64,000 nt of DNA from Nocardioides sp. WS12. GTDB taxonomy: Bacteria > Actinomycetota > Actinomycetes > Propionibacteriales > Nocardioidaceae. Positions 8,239 to 16,827 of the stretch are shown piece after piece. The first letter of the stretch is position 1. Every line of letters begins with the position of its first letter. The notes under the pieces are model-generated. The model had not been told where the DNA came from. It saw only the letters and a program-made list of their open reading frames with translations, and did not search any database. Made by a program: the position numbers and the translations under genes. Location of the stretch: positions 1,426,001 through 1,490,000 of the forward strand of contig NZ_CP053928.1 of NCBI RefSeq assembly GCF_014108865.1. Direction: 5' to 3'.

Positions 8239-8284
8239 TACGCCGGACGATTCCCATCCGACAATGCAAGAGGTGTGTGGCACT
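8239..8284. repeat. 46-bp inverted repeat, right copy
   Basis: Right partner of 7337-7382. Together they bound a 948-bp segment containing exactly the HTH and zinc-ribbon genes. No obvious short target duplication flanks the pair. Confidence 0.8.
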
Positions 8285-8509
8285 CGATCGTTTGCACTGC
8301 GGGTGGGGGACACCGAGCGTGAGCGTCGCGTGATGCCTATGTGCGATGAGGCTTCGATGAGATGCGGAGGTTTGGGCTCGTCGTCCTCGGATGCGAAAGG
8401 TCTCCTGGTGGCGCGCCGAGGCGCTTCTGCTTCGAACGCGACATCGACCACGCCCCTTCCTTGTCGGCCGCTCCATGGATGACTTCGGTGCATTGATGGA
8501 CGGGACTTA

Positions 8510-8525
8510 ATAACGAAGTTATAGT
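8510..8525 (+). promoter_or_regulatory. TetR-type operator overlapping the -10 box of the SDR gene
   Basis: ATAACGAAGTTAT (8510-8522) is a 5-bp palindrome with a 3-base centre. It overlaps TATAGT (8520-8525), a good -10 box lying only 6 bases before the ATG at 8532, which suggests a leaderless transcript. The same palindrome stands at 10097-10109 before the adjacent tetR and crotonase genes. Confidence 0.65.
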
Positions 8526-8531
8526 TATTGC

Positions 8532-9392
8532 ATGAGCCGAGACCTGCAGGGCCGATCCGTCATCGTCACCGGGGCCGCGCGCGGCATTGGGGAGCAGGTC
8601 GCTCGAACGGCAGTCGCTCGTGGTGCCCGGGTCGGCCTGGTGGGACTCGAGGCCGAGCGGCTGCGGGAGCTCGCCACCGATCTTGGTGAGAGCGCGGTCT
8701 GGCGTGAGGCCGACGTGCGTGATGGTGACGCGCTTCGCGCCGGCATAGACGGCTGTGCAGCGGACCTCGGCTCCGTCGACTTCCTGGTCGCCAACGCTGG
8801 CGTCGCTGCCTACGGCACCGTGCGCAACATCGACGAGGCATCGTTCGAGCGGGTGATTGACATCAACGTGAACGGCGTCTTCCGGACCTTGAAGTACGCG
8901 ACGCCCCATCTGGCGCAGAGTCACGGGCACGCGGTAGTCGTCGCGTCCGCACTGTCGTTCATGCCGTTGGCTGCAATGGCGTCGTACGGCGCCAGCAAGG
9001 CCGGGGTGGAGATGCTGGCGCTGGCCTATCGTCAGGAGGTTGCGCATCTCGGAGTGACGGTGGGCTTGGTGCATCCGTCGTGGATCGACACCGATCTGGT
9101 GCGCGGTGCCGAAGCCGACCTGCCGTCGTTCGCGGCGATGCGCCGGCGGCTGCCCTATCCGGGAAACGTCACGACCAGCGTGGATGACGCTGCTGCAGCC
9201 ATCGTCGATTCGCTGGTAGGTCGGCGGTCGCGGGTCTACGTCCCGCGTGCCGTCGGTGTCGCGAACTGGGCGCAGGGCCTGCTGAATTCCCCGGCGGCGT
9301 GGCCGTGGATGCGCCGCTTCGCAGCGCGGACGGTGCCGACCCTGGAGCGCGAGGTCGACACTCTCGGGCGCAACGATCAGCTGGTCCCGTAG
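8532..9392 (+). CDS. Short-chain dehydrogenase/reductase
   Basis: A classical SDR of 286 residues that oxidises or reduces an alcohol/ketone with NAD(P). It shows the cofactor motif TGAARGIG (residues 14-21), NAG in VANAGVAAYG, and the catalytic YGASK with a preceding Ser (SALSF). The C-terminal extension beyond about 250 residues is typical of the SDRs found beside steroid and terpenoid genes. No Shine-Dalgarno sequence is visible, in line with a leaderless mRNA. It is convergent with the tetR gene, their ends overlapping by 16 bases, and carries the same operator as that regulator. Confidence 0.88.
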   Translation: MSRDLQGRSVIVTGAARGIGEQVARTAVARGARVGLVGLEAERLRELATDLGESAVWREADVRDGDALRAGIDGCAADLGSVDFLVANAGVAAYGTVRNIDEASFERVIDINVNGVFRTLKYATPHLAQSHGHAVVVASALSFMPLAAMASYGASKAGVEMLALAYRQEVAHLGVTVGLVHPSWIDTDLVRGAEADLPSFAAMRRRLPYPGNVTTSVDDAAAAIVDSLVGRRSRVYVPRAVGVANWAQGLLNSPAAWPWMRRFAARTVPTLEREVDTLGRNDQLVP

Positions 9393-10048
9393 CGCGCCAG
9401 GGCTGCTTCGTGGGAGGCCAGGGCGCGCTCCGGGGTGTCGCCGAGGCCGACGCAGAAGGTCACGCCCATCGGGACCAGAACCTGGGTCAATGGGTCCTCG
9501 AACTCGACGAAGTGGTCGGCCAGTTCGAGGCTGATGTAGCCGTGGATGAAGCTCCAGGTGGAGGCTGCCACGACCTCGGGGTCGACGGCGGGGATCCGGC
9601 CGGATGTCACGAGGCGGGCGCAGGCGTCGGTCACGAGCGCGTAGGAAGCCTTGAAGCTGGGGGAGTGTCCGCTCAGCCGGGACCCTCCGCCGGCCGCGGG
9701 CCGGTAGGTCGCTCGAGTGGAGAGTCCGAACATCAGGTCGTAGAGGTGCGGGTTGGCCCGGGCGATCTGGCGGCAACGGGTGGCCATCGCGAAGAGGTCG
9801 GTCACCGGGTCGTCGGTCACCGGAACCTCTGCGAACGCCCGGCCAAGTTCCTCGAAACCGTGATCGGCCACGGCGCTGACGAGTTCGGGCACGCCGCCGA
9901 AGTGGCTGTAGACAACCATCGTCGACAGGCCACAGGCCGCGGCCACCGAGCGCACCTTGATGGCCGACGGGCCTTCCTCGGCGAGCAGCGTGACGGCGGC
10001 CGCCACCAGTCGCTCGGGCACGCTGCCGGAGATCTCGTCCACTGCCAT
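9377..10048 (-). CDS. TetR family transcriptional regulator
   Basis: The 223-residue product (a GTG at 10081 would add 11) has an N-terminal TetR HTH: VRSVAAACGLSTMVVYSHFG, where YSHF is the hallmark of recognition helix 3, followed by an all-helical ligand domain. It is divergent from the crotonase-hydrolase-ligase operon at 10142 and convergent with the SDR at 8532, and both of those promoters carry ATAACGAAGTTAT, so it likely represses both and itself. A paralogue at 29032-29700 guards the fused version of the same enzymes; the ligand-domain patterns (NPHLYDLMFGLSTR versus NPHRYDLMFGLSTR) are nearly identical, implying related ligands. Confidence 0.9.
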   Translation of the reverse strand: MAVDEISGSVPERLVAAAVTLLAEEGPSAIKVRSVAAACGLSTMVVYSHFGGVPELVSAVADHGFEELGRAFAEVPVTDDPVTDLFAMATRCRQIARANPHLYDLMFGLSTRATYRPAAGGGSRLSGHSPSFKASYALVTDACARLVTSGRIPAVDPEVVAASTWSFIHGYISLELADHFVEFEDPLTQVLVPMGVTFCVGLGDTPERALASHEAALARYGTS

Positions 10049-10083
10049 GGTCCTGATGCTTTCACTCGTGGGCTGGATCACCC

Positions 10084-10112
10084 TTGTCGTCCGTTCATAA
10101 CTTCGTTATTCT
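10084..10112 (+). promoter_or_regulatory. Promoter and TetR operator of the crotonase operon
   Basis: TTGTCG (10084-10089), 17-base spacer and TATTCT (10107-10112) form a good sigma-70-type promoter. The palindrome ATAACTTCGTTAT (10097-10109) fills the spacer and overlaps the -10 box, a standard repressor position. The ATG at 10142 has GAGGAAAG upstream. Confidence 0.7.
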
Positions 10113-10141
10113 AGCGGAACGCAACGAGGAAAGCAGGCGTC

Positions 10142-11116
10142 ATGGCGGAGAAGGAAACGGGTCACCTCGAGATCGAGGAACGCGGAGCAGTGGTCGTCGT
10201 ACGCATCGATGGCGGACCGCGGCAGGTGTTCGGCCCCGACATCGCCGCCGAACTGGAGACGCTGGTCGACCGGGTGGACCGCGACCCCGACATTCGCGCG
10301 GTGGTCTTCACGGGCACCCACCCGGACCGGTTCGTCAGCCACGCCGAGGTCCGTTGGCTCCAGGAGGGCGGCGCGGCTGTCCCGGCTGTCGGTCGACGAG
10401 GGGCATCGGCGCTCGCGCGCACGGCGTACGGCGTCAACAAGGCCAGTGCCGCGCTGGCCCCCGCCCTCCGCAACACCCCGCTGTGGCCGGCCGTCGAGCT
10501 CGAGAGCCTGCACCAGACGTTCCTCAAGATGAATCGCAGCGGCGTCATCTTCATAGCGGCACTCAACGGCTCAGCCCTGGGCCTGGGTGCGGAGTTCGCG
10601 TGGGCCAACGACCTGCGCGTGATGGCCGACGGCGACTACTTCATCGGGCAGCCCGAGATCCTGCTCGGCATCATGCCGGGCGGCGGCGGCACCCAGCGCC
10701 TCACTCGACTGATCGGCACCCACCGGTCGCTGGTTGCGATCCTGGAGGGCAAGCCGTTCACGCCGGCCGAAGCCCTTGCGTTCGGCGCGCTCGACGACGT
10801 CGTACCGCAGGAGGAAGTGCTGGATCGGGCGCTGGAACTGGCCGCGCACTTCGGGGCCCGCACCAAGGAATCGGTGGCCGCGATCAAGCGCGCCGTCTAC
10901 CTCGGCGGCTCGATGTCGCTGGAGGACGGCCTGCACGTGGAGCGCACCGAGTTCCTGAGGCAGGCCCTGTCGAAGGAAGGTCAGCGTCTGATGACGGGGT
11001 ACATGGCGGACACTGAGGCGAGCGGCGAGTTGCCGCTCTACAGCGGCGACACGTTCGAACGCGCCATCGCTGAGGGCTCGGTTCCCCGCACCCAGAGCGA
11101 GGTGTCGGCGCGATGA
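10142..11116 (+). CDS. Enoyl-CoA hydratase/isomerase (crotonase) family protein
   Basis: A crotonase-fold protein of 324 residues acting on acyl-CoA thioesters. The oxyanion-hole region ALNGSALGLGAEFAWANDLR carries E151, and GQPEILLGIMPGGGGTQRL carries E172, the positions of both catalytic glutamates of enoyl-CoA hydratase. A roughly 50-residue insertion (75-125) before the active site is unusual; the family is normally about 260 long. Stop and next start overlap (ATGA), and in the locus at 29803 the same two proteins are fused, so hydratase and hydrolase probably act in succession. The precise reaction (hydration, isomerisation or retro-aldol) cannot be read from the sequence. Confidence 0.85.
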   Translation: MAEKETGHLEIEERGAVVVVRIDGGPRQVFGPDIAAELETLVDRVDRDPDIRAVVFTGTHPDRFVSHAEVRWLQEGGAAVPAVGRRGASALARTAYGVNKASAALAPALRNTPLWPAVELESLHQTFLKMNRSGVIFIAALNGSALGLGAEFAWANDLRVMADGDYFIGQPEILLGIMPGGGGTQRLTRLIGTHRSLVAILEGKPFTPAEALAFGALDDVVPQEEVLDRALELAAHFGARTKESVAAIKRAVYLGGSMSLEDGLHVERTEFLRQALSKEGQRLMTGYMADTEASGELPLYSGDTFERAIAEGSVPRTQSEVSAR

Positions 11117-12015
11117 GCACCAAGAAGGTCACCCGCCTCGACGTCCGTTTCCCGTCCGGCGACGCGGACTGCGCGGCCTGGTTGCACCTGCCCGCCGGTG
11201 TCTCGTCGCCGCCCGTCGTGGTGATGGGCCACGGGCTGGGCGCCACCCGCGACATGCGCCTGGACGCGTACGGCGAGCGCTTCGCGCAGGCCGGGATCGC
11301 CGCACTCTCCTTCACCTACCGGCACTTCGGCGACAGCGGGGGTAGCCCCCGCCAACTGCTGTCCATCAAGCGCCAGCTCGCCGACTGGGACGCCGCGCTG
11401 GCTCACGTGCAGACCCGGACGGATGTTGATCCGACGCGGGTCGCCGTGTGGGGCAGTTCCTTCGGTGGGGGCCACGCCATCACCGTGGCCTCCCGGCACC
11501 CCGAACTCCGGGCAGCGGTCGCGCAGTGTCCCTTCACTGACGGCCTGGCCTCGGCGCGCGCACTCGGCCCGCGAGGAACGGCGAAGGTGCTGCCCTCCGT
11601 GGCGCGTGACGTCTTCGCAGCCGCCCGCGGCCGCGCTCCCGTCACGATCCCGCTGGCCGCCGCCCCCGGCGAACTCGCCCTGATGAACGCACCCGATGCG
11701 CTGGACGGCTACCTGGCTCTGGTGCCGGACGGCGGCACCTTCGTCAACGAGGTCGCCGCGCGGGTCGCCCCGACGATCACGACGTACCGCCCTGGTAAGG
11801 CCGCGCGCCGCGTGAAGCCGCCGATCCTGTTCTGCATCACCAATCACGACACGGTCACGCCGGCTGCCCAGACTCTCGCGTACGCGAAGACCGCTCCGCG
11901 CGGCGAGATCAAGGAGTACGACGCCGGCCACTTCGACATCTACCTGGGCGACGCCTTCGAGGACGTCGTCGCCGACCAGGTCGAGTTCCTGACCCGTCAC
12001 CTCCGGAAGGCCTGA
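11113..12015 (+). CDS. Alpha/beta hydrolase
   Basis: The 300-residue product is a serine hydrolase of the dienelactone-hydrolase/FrsA-like group. It has the oxyanion motif VVVMGHGLGATRD (about 36-47), nucleophile S116 in WGSSFGGG, an Asp in CITNHDTVTP and the catalytic His in YDAGHFDIY. It is cytoplasmic, with no signal peptide. It overlaps the crotonase gene by 4 bases and is followed after 5 bases by a CoA ligase. Likely tasks are thioester, ester or C-C bond hydrolysis of the crotonase product; this is inference from the fusion partner at 29803. Confidence 0.85.
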   Translation: MSTKKVTRLDVRFPSGDADCAAWLHLPAGVSSPPVVVMGHGLGATRDMRLDAYGERFAQAGIAALSFTYRHFGDSGGSPRQLLSIKRQLADWDAALAHVQTRTDVDPTRVAVWGSSFGGGHAITVASRHPELRAAVAQCPFTDGLASARALGPRGTAKVLPSVARDVFAAARGRAPVTIPLAAAPGELALMNAPDALDGYLALVPDGGTFVNEVAARVAPTITTYRPGKAARRVKPPILFCITNHDTVTPAAQTLAYAKTAPRGEIKEYDAGHFDIYLGDAFEDVVADQVEFLTRHLRKA

Positions 12016-12020
12016 TCCCG

Positions 12021-13511
12021 GTGCACCTTGCTTCCGTCCCTGATCACCGCGCACAAATGGACCCGAACGGTCGGGCTGTTTCCGATGCGGCCCGGTCGCT
12101 CACCAACGCGGACCTGCTCCAGCAGGTGGCCGCGGCAGCGGAGCACCTGCGCGACCTCGGTGTCGGGCCGGCCGACGTCGTGGCGCTCAAGCTCAGCAAC
12201 AGGGTCGAGTTCGTCGTACTCCTGTTCGCCGCATGGCGACTGGGCGCGACTGTCACCCCGGTGAATCCCGGTCTCACCGAGACCGAGGTCGCCCGGCAAC
12301 TCGATGACGCGAAGGCCCGCCTCCTTGTCGCCGAGAGCGAGGAGGATCTGTTCATGGAGTGTGCGGGCCTGGCCGTCGACAATCTGCGCCGCACGGCCCA
12401 CGACCCCATCCACGAGCCGAAGATCGATGACGCGGCGTTGGCTCTGCTGATCTACACGAGCGGGACCACCGGGGTGCCGAAGGGCGTGATGCTCGACCAC
12501 GCCAACCTGCAGGCGATGGTCGAGATGGGCCGGCAGGGACTCGGTGTCGGTGCTGACGACCGGTGTCTGCTGATCCTTCCGCTGTTCCATGTCAACGGCA
12601 TCGTGGTCAGCGTCCTGCTGCCGCTCGCCACGGGCGCGAGCGTGGTCATCGTGAGCCGGTTCAAGCCGCACACGTTCTTCGACCTGATCGAGGCCGAGCG
12701 GCCGACGTACTTCAGTGCGGTGCCCACGATCTACGCGATGCTGGCGGCGCGCCCGGCCGACGTCACTCCCGACACGTCCTCGGTGCGCTTCGCGGTCTGC
12801 GGAGCCGCCCCGGCGTCCGCCGAACTGTTGCAGCGCTTCGAGGACCGCTACGGGTTCCCCTTGATCGAGGGCTACGGCCTCTCCGAGGCGACCTGCGGTT
12901 CGACGATCAATCCGGTCGACGGACCACGTCGAGCCGGCACCGTCGGACTGCCCTTCCCCGGCCAGGAACTGCGGATCCTTGACGCCGACGGTGCCGAGGC
13001 GGCGCAGGGAACCGCCGGCGAGGTCGTCGTCCGCGGCGCGAACGTCATGCGCGGCTACCTCGGGCGACCCGACGAGACGGCGAAGGTCATCGTCGACGGC
13101 TGGCTGCACACCGGCGACGTCGGACTCCTCGACGCCGAGGGCTACCTCACCCTCGTCGGACGCTCGAAGGACATGATCATCCGCGGCGGCGAGAACATCT
13201 ATCCCAAGGAGATCGAGGACGTCCTCGCCGCGCACCCGTCCGTGCTCGAGGCAGCCGTCATCGGTGTGCCTGACCCGGTCTGGGGCGAGGTCGTCGTCGC
13301 GTACGTCGAAGCGTCGCCCGACCGCGTGATCGACGTCGATGACCTGAAGCGGCACTGCGCGTCGGAACTGTCCGGCTACAAGCGACCGGTCGCATTCCAC
13401 GTGCTCGACGCCCTGCCGCGCAATGCTGTCGGCAAGATCGCCAAACCCGTGCTGCGCACTTCTGCCCAGCGCAACGAGACCATCGAGAACCCTGCACAGA
13501 AGGTTGGCTGA
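12021..13511 (+). CDS. Acyl-CoA synthetase (AMP-forming, class I adenylate-forming)
   Basis: An ANL-superfamily ligase of 496 residues that activates a carboxylic acid with ATP and CoA. Motifs are the P-loop LIYTSGTTGVPKGVML, YGLSEATCG (A5), HTGDVG with GRSKDMIIRGGENIYPKEIE (A7-A8) and the acyl-adenylating Lys in PRNAVGKIAK. It begins at GTG. It is the third gene of the operon starting at 10142 and is followed one base later by a reductase gene. The side-chain specificity is unknown. Confidence 0.9.
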   Translation: MHLASVPDHRAQMDPNGRAVSDAARSLTNADLLQQVAAAAEHLRDLGVGPADVVALKLSNRVEFVVLLFAAWRLGATVTPVNPGLTETEVARQLDDAKARLLVAESEEDLFMECAGLAVDNLRRTAHDPIHEPKIDDAALALLIYTSGTTGVPKGVMLDHANLQAMVEMGRQGLGVGADDRCLLILPLFHVNGIVVSVLLPLATGASVVIVSRFKPHTFFDLIEAERPTYFSAVPTIYAMLAARPADVTPDTSSVRFAVCGAAPASAELLQRFEDRYGFPLIEGYGLSEATCGSTINPVDGPRRAGTVGLPFPGQELRILDADGAEAAQGTAGEVVVRGANVMRGYLGRPDETAKVIVDGWLHTGDVGLLDAEGYLTLVGRSKDMIIRGGENIYPKEIEDVLAAHPSVLEAAVIGVPDPVWGEVVVAYVEASPDRVIDVDDLKRHCASELSGYKRPVAFHVLDALPRNAVGKIAKPVLRTSAQRNETIENPAQKVG

Positions 13512-13512
13512 C

Positions 13513-14517
13513 ATGAAGGCATTCGTCGTCGAGAAGTACGGCAAGGACGGCCTCCGCGCGGTCGACGTACCCGAACCCCAAGTGGGTCCGCGTGACGTCC
13601 TGATCCGGGTTCGCGCCGCGAGCATCAACCCGCTGGACAAGATGGTCCGCAACGGCGAGTTCAAACAGTTGCTCAAGTACAAGACGCCGTTCGCGCTCGG
13701 CCACGACCTGGCGGGCGTGGTGGCCCGGGTCGGCGCTGACGTCCGGTCGTTCGCGGTCGGCGACGAGGTCTACGCACGCCCACGCGACCTGCGCATTGGC
13801 GCCTTCGCCGAGTCCATCGCGGTCGACCAGGACGACGTCGCCCTCAAGCCGGCCAGCCTCACCATGGAGGAGGCAGCCGCCGTACCGCTCGTGGCGCTCG
13901 CCGCGTGGCAGGCGCTGGTCGACGTGGCCGACGTGCAGCCCGGACAGAAGGTTCTCGTCCATGCCGGCGCGGGTGGCCTGGGCTCGACGGTCATCCAGGT
14001 CGCGCGGCACCTCGGCGCGCACGTCGCCACCACTGCTCGTGGGGACGAGGCCGACCGGCTCCGAGCCCTCGGTGCCGACGAGGTCATCGACTACACGACG
14101 ACCGACTTCGCTGACGTCCTCTCCGGATACGACGTCGTCCTTGACTCGCTCGGCGGCGAGAACCTGACGAAGTCCCTCACGGTGCTCAAGCCTGGGGGCC
14201 TGGCGATCAGCGTGGTCGGTCCTCCCGACCCGGCCTTCGCGTCACAACTCGGCCAGCCGTTGCTGAAGCCGGTCATGGCGGTGCTGGGTCGCAAGGTCCG
14301 CGCGCAGGCCCGGAAGCTCGGTGTCCGGTATTCGTTCTTCTTCATGCGGGCCGACGGCGCCCAACTCGCAGCCCTGGCCACGCTGTACGACGCCGGGGTG
14401 CTCAAGCCCGTGCTCGACCGCACCTTCCCGTTCGACCGCACCCTCGATGCGATGGCCTACGTCGAGCAGGGCAAGGCCAACGGCAAGATCGTCGTCACGC
14501 TCGAGGAAACCGCATGA
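13513..14517 (+). CDS. NADP-dependent quinone oxidoreductase-like enzyme (zinc-free MDR)
   Basis: A medium-chain dehydrogenase/reductase of 334 residues lacking zinc ligands. It shows the GroES-like start (IRVRAASINPLDKMVRNGE), GHDLAGVVARVG and the nucleotide-binding VLVHAGAGGLGSTVIQVARH. Such enzymes reduce enones or quinones, using NADPH. ATG follows the ligase stop by one base and its stop overlaps the next start (ATGA), so it is translated with the operon. The true start at 13513 fits the family N-terminus MKAFVVEKYG. Confidence 0.88.
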   Translation: MKAFVVEKYGKDGLRAVDVPEPQVGPRDVLIRVRAASINPLDKMVRNGEFKQLLKYKTPFALGHDLAGVVARVGADVRSFAVGDEVYARPRDLRIGAFAESIAVDQDDVALKPASLTMEEAAAVPLVALAAWQALVDVADVQPGQKVLVHAGAGGLGSTVIQVARHLGAHVATTARGDEADRLRALGADEVIDYTTTDFADVLSGYDVVLDSLGGENLTKSLTVLKPGGLAISVVGPPDPAFASQLGQPLLKPVMAVLGRKVRAQARKLGVRYSFFFMRADGAQLAALATLYDAGVLKPVLDRTFPFDRTLDAMAYVEQGKANGKIVVTLEETA

Positions 14518-15362
14518 TCGAGACACAGTCGGGTCGCACGGCCCTCGCCGCGCCCACCCGGCGGATCCAGGCAGCCGGCACCCACTTCGCCTACCGCGAC
14601 CACGGCCCCACCTCGGGCATCCCGGTCGTGTTCCTACACCACTTCACCGCGGTGATCGATGACTGGGACCCGCGCGTCATCGACGGCATCGCAGCCGACC
14701 GACGCGTGATCACCTTCGACAACCGGGGCATTGGTGGCTCGGGCGGACGGACGCCGGCCACCGTCGAGGCCATGGCTGACGACGCAATCGCGTTCCTGCG
14801 CGCCCTCGATCTCGGCCCTGTCGACCTGATGGGCTTCTCGCTCGGCGGCTTCGTCGCACAGGCCATCATCGAGCGTGAGCCCGCGCTGGTCCGTCGCCTG
14901 GTCCTGACCGGTACCGGCCCGGCAGGCGGAGCGGGCGTCGGTGAGTTCAACAGGCGGATGGCCAGCGACACCCTGCGTGGAGCGCTCACGTTGAGAGACC
15001 CCAAGCCGCTGCTCTTCTTCACCCGCACGCCGAACGGCAAGGCGGCCGCAGATGCCTACATGGCTCGGATCAGTGAACGCACCGACGACCGCGTCCGTCG
15101 TACGACGATCCGCAACGTCGCCGCGCAGATCACAGCAATCCACCGCTGGGGCGCCCGCGAACCCATGGACCTGACGGTGGTGGAGCATCCCGTGCTTGTC
15201 GCGAACGGTGAGGACGACCGGATGGTGCCGACGCGCAGCTCGTTCGACCTGGCGCACGACCTGCCGAATGCAACGCTGCGGATCTACCCCGACGCCGGTC
15301 ACGGCGGTGTGTTCCAGCACCACGACCGGTTCGTCGCGGACGTGCTGGCGTTCCTGCGCTGA
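14514..15362 (+). CDS. Alpha/beta hydrolase (first of three close paralogues)
   Basis: A 282-residue alpha/beta hydrolase with VVFLHHFTAVIDDWDPRVID in the oxyanion region, FDNRGIGGSGG, nucleophile Ser in MGFSLGGFVAQ, Asp in NGEDDRMVP and His in DAGHGGVFQHH. The HHFTAV signature replaces the usual HGxxG. Two paralogues with the same signature are at 19021-19857 and 21237-22088. It is the last gene of the operon from 10142 and probably cleaves an ester, lactone or C-C bond; substrate unknown. Confidence 0.87.
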   Translation: MIETQSGRTALAAPTRRIQAAGTHFAYRDHGPTSGIPVVFLHHFTAVIDDWDPRVIDGIAADRRVITFDNRGIGGSGGRTPATVEAMADDAIAFLRALDLGPVDLMGFSLGGFVAQAIIEREPALVRRLVLTGTGPAGGAGVGEFNRRMASDTLRGALTLRDPKPLLFFTRTPNGKAAADAYMARISERTDDRVRRTTIRNVAAQITAIHRWGAREPMDLTVVEHPVLVANGEDDRMVPTRSSFDLAHDLPNATLRIYPDAGHGGVFQHHDRFVADVLAFLR

Positions 15363-15390
15363 CATTGCCAGCGCAGGAACGCCCGACAGA

Positions 15391-16095
15391 TCAGCCGCGC
15401 AGCTCGGGGTAGAGCGCCTCGACGGGCTGGCTCAGTGCGGCCTTGACTCCGGCGGTCACCTCGTCGGCGATGACCTCGTACTCGCCGGCCTCGATGGCCG
15501 CGTACACGGCATGGACGAGGTCGGCCGGCTCCATCTTCGGGCCGTCCGCGTGCTCGGCCATCGCCGTGTCGACGTAGCCCATGTGGACTCCGACCACGTG
15601 GACGCCCTGGGGCGCCAGCTCGAGGCGGATCGAGTTGGTGGCCGACCAGAGGGCTGCCTTGGACGCGCTGTAGACGCCGCCGAAGGCGTACCAGCTCGCG
15701 ACCGAGTGCACGTCGACGATCACCGACGTCGCGTGCGCGGTGAGCACCGGAGCGAACGCCTTGGCCATGAGGACCGGCCCGAAGAAGTTGGTCTCCATGC
15801 CGTCGCGCAACTCGGCCTCGGTGAGTTCGAGGATGCTGGCGCTGGCGGGGAGGGAGCCGGCGTTGTTCACGAGCACCGTGACGTCGCTGGCCGCCGCGAC
15901 GACCGCGGCCACCGAGGCGGCATCGTTGACGTCGAGGGTCAGCGGCACGATGCGTTCGTCGTCCCAGGTGCGGGGCGTGCGGGCCGTTGCGTAGACCTTG
16001 GTGGCGCCGCGGGCCAGGGCGTCGTGGACGAACTCGGTTCCGATGCCGCCGTTGGCTCCGGTGACGAGGACGACGGCTTCCTTGAGTGAGGGCAT
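15391..16095 (-). CDS. Short-chain dehydrogenase/reductase
   Basis: An SDR of 234 residues with TGANGGIG at the N-terminus, VNNAG and catalytic YSASK. The start MPSLKEAVVLVTG at 16095 has AGGA about 11 bases upstream. It is about as long as, and clearly a paralogue of, the SDR at 26417-27109: both share YATARTPR-x-W-(D/N)-D and similar C-termini ending in ALYPxL. It is divergent from the tetR at 16189, with a shared operator half-site between them, so its expression is probably controlled by that regulator. Confidence 0.87.
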   Translation of the reverse strand: MPSLKEAVVLVTGANGGIGTEFVHDALARGATKVYATARTPRTWDDERIVPLTLDVNDAASVAAVVAAASDVTVLVNNAGSLPASASILELTEAELRDGMETNFFGPVLMAKAFAPVLTAHATSVIVDVHSVASWYAFGGVYSASKAALWSATNSIRLELAPQGVHVVGVHMGYVDTAMAEHADGPKMEPADLVHAVYAAIEAGEYEVIADEVTAGVKAALSQPVEALYPELRG

Positions 16096-16123
16096 GTGAG
16101 TCGGCTTCCTGAGTGGTTGAATG

Positions 16124-16139
16124 ACGGTCATAATATTAC
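16124..16139. promoter_or_regulatory. Candidate TetR operator (15391/16189 intergenic)
   Basis: ACGGTCATAATATTAC here matches 14 of 16 bases of ACGGTCGTTATATTAC on the minus strand at 16835-16850, in front of the OYE operon. The two sites bracket the tetR gene at 16189, suggesting a single regulator for both transcription units. Confidence 0.5.
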
Positions 16140-16188
16140 ACACGGCAGGTAATCGACTACGCTCTGATCAACAGTGAGGGGAGGCGTG

Positions 16189-16761
16189 ATGGCGCGCTAC
16201 GGCAGGGAACACAAGGAAGCGACGCGGCAACGCATCGTCGAATCGGCGGGCAATCGCTTCAAGCAGAGCGGCGTCGACGCCTCGGGCATCGCCACCCTCA
16301 TGGCCGAGGTCGGGCTGACGAATGGCGCGTTCTATGCGCACTTCGAATCCAAGGACGACCTCGTTGCGACCGTCGTCGCCGAGCAGGTGCGCGCCCAGGT
16401 GGAGCGGATCGCCGCCCTTCCTGCCGGCCGGGCCGGTGTCGAGGAATTCATCCGTGACTACCTGTCGGTGGAGCACCGCGACAACCCGGCGAGCGGCTGC
16501 CCCTCGGCTGCCCTGCTCGACGAGATCGCCCGGTTCACCGATGCCACCCGGCAGGGCTACACCGACGGCGCCGGCGCCATCATCGACGAGATCGCGACCC
16601 GGTTGTCGCCACGGAATCCGGCGGGAGCGCGCGCCCGGTCCATCGGCCTGTTCACGCTGTTGGTCGGCACCCTCCAGTTGTCGCGCGCCGTGGCGGACCA
16701 GGAGCTCTCGCTCGAGGTCCTGGCGTCCGGGATCGAGAACGCCCGCGCCTTCCTGCGCTGA
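16189..16761 (+). CDS. TetR family transcriptional regulator
   Basis: The 190-residue product carries a TetR HTH (IATLMAEVGLTNGAFYAHFE, recognition helix FYAHF) and a helical ligand domain that contains the PSAALLDEIAR segment often seen in regulators of redox and hydrolase genes. ATG at 16189 follows GGGGAGG; an upstream GTG would add 5 residues. Genes on both sides (SDR at 15391, OYE operon at 16878) carry the same operator-like sequence. Confidence 0.9.
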   Translation: MARYGREHKEATRQRIVESAGNRFKQSGVDASGIATLMAEVGLTNGAFYAHFESKDDLVATVVAEQVRAQVERIAALPAGRAGVEEFIRDYLSVEHRDNPASGCPSAALLDEIARFTDATRQGYTDGAGAIIDEIATRLSPRNPAGARARSIGLFTLLVGTLQLSRAVADQELSLEVLASGIENARAFLR

Positions 16762-16827
16762 CTCTGGTTCGTCCGGCCCGGACGTCGGGTGGATCGAGTC
16801 GGTCACACCCCCTTGCGCCAATTGTCG

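Larger units (their letters stand above)
8052..8531. other. 480-base gene-free region between element and catabolic genes
   Basis: It holds the leader of the HTH gene, the right 46-bp inverted repeat (8239-8284) and, at its right end, a TetR operator and promoter for the SDR gene. Between 8285 and 8500 I see no convincing gene, RNA or repeat; open frames there lack ribosome sites and family patterns. Confidence 0.6.

Noticed and set aside
9377-9392. Overlap of convergent SDR and TetR 3' ends as sign of a wrong stop
   Set aside because: Both C-termini agree with family lengths; a 16-base convergent overlap is ordinary in such dense genomes.
8337-9776. A 479-codon minus-strand open frame
   Set aside because: Arg/Pro-rich composition without motifs; it overlaps the well-supported SDR at 8532.
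10097-10109. Resemblance of ATAACTTCGTTAT to a loxP arm
   Set aside because: The arm of loxP ends GTATA and is paired with a second arm around an 8-base spacer; here the sequence is itself a short palindrome in a promoter beside tetR, so it is an operator.
11997-13682. A 561-codon minus-strand open frame
   Set aside because: It lies antisense over the CoA ligase, has no family pattern and reflects high-GC codon bias.
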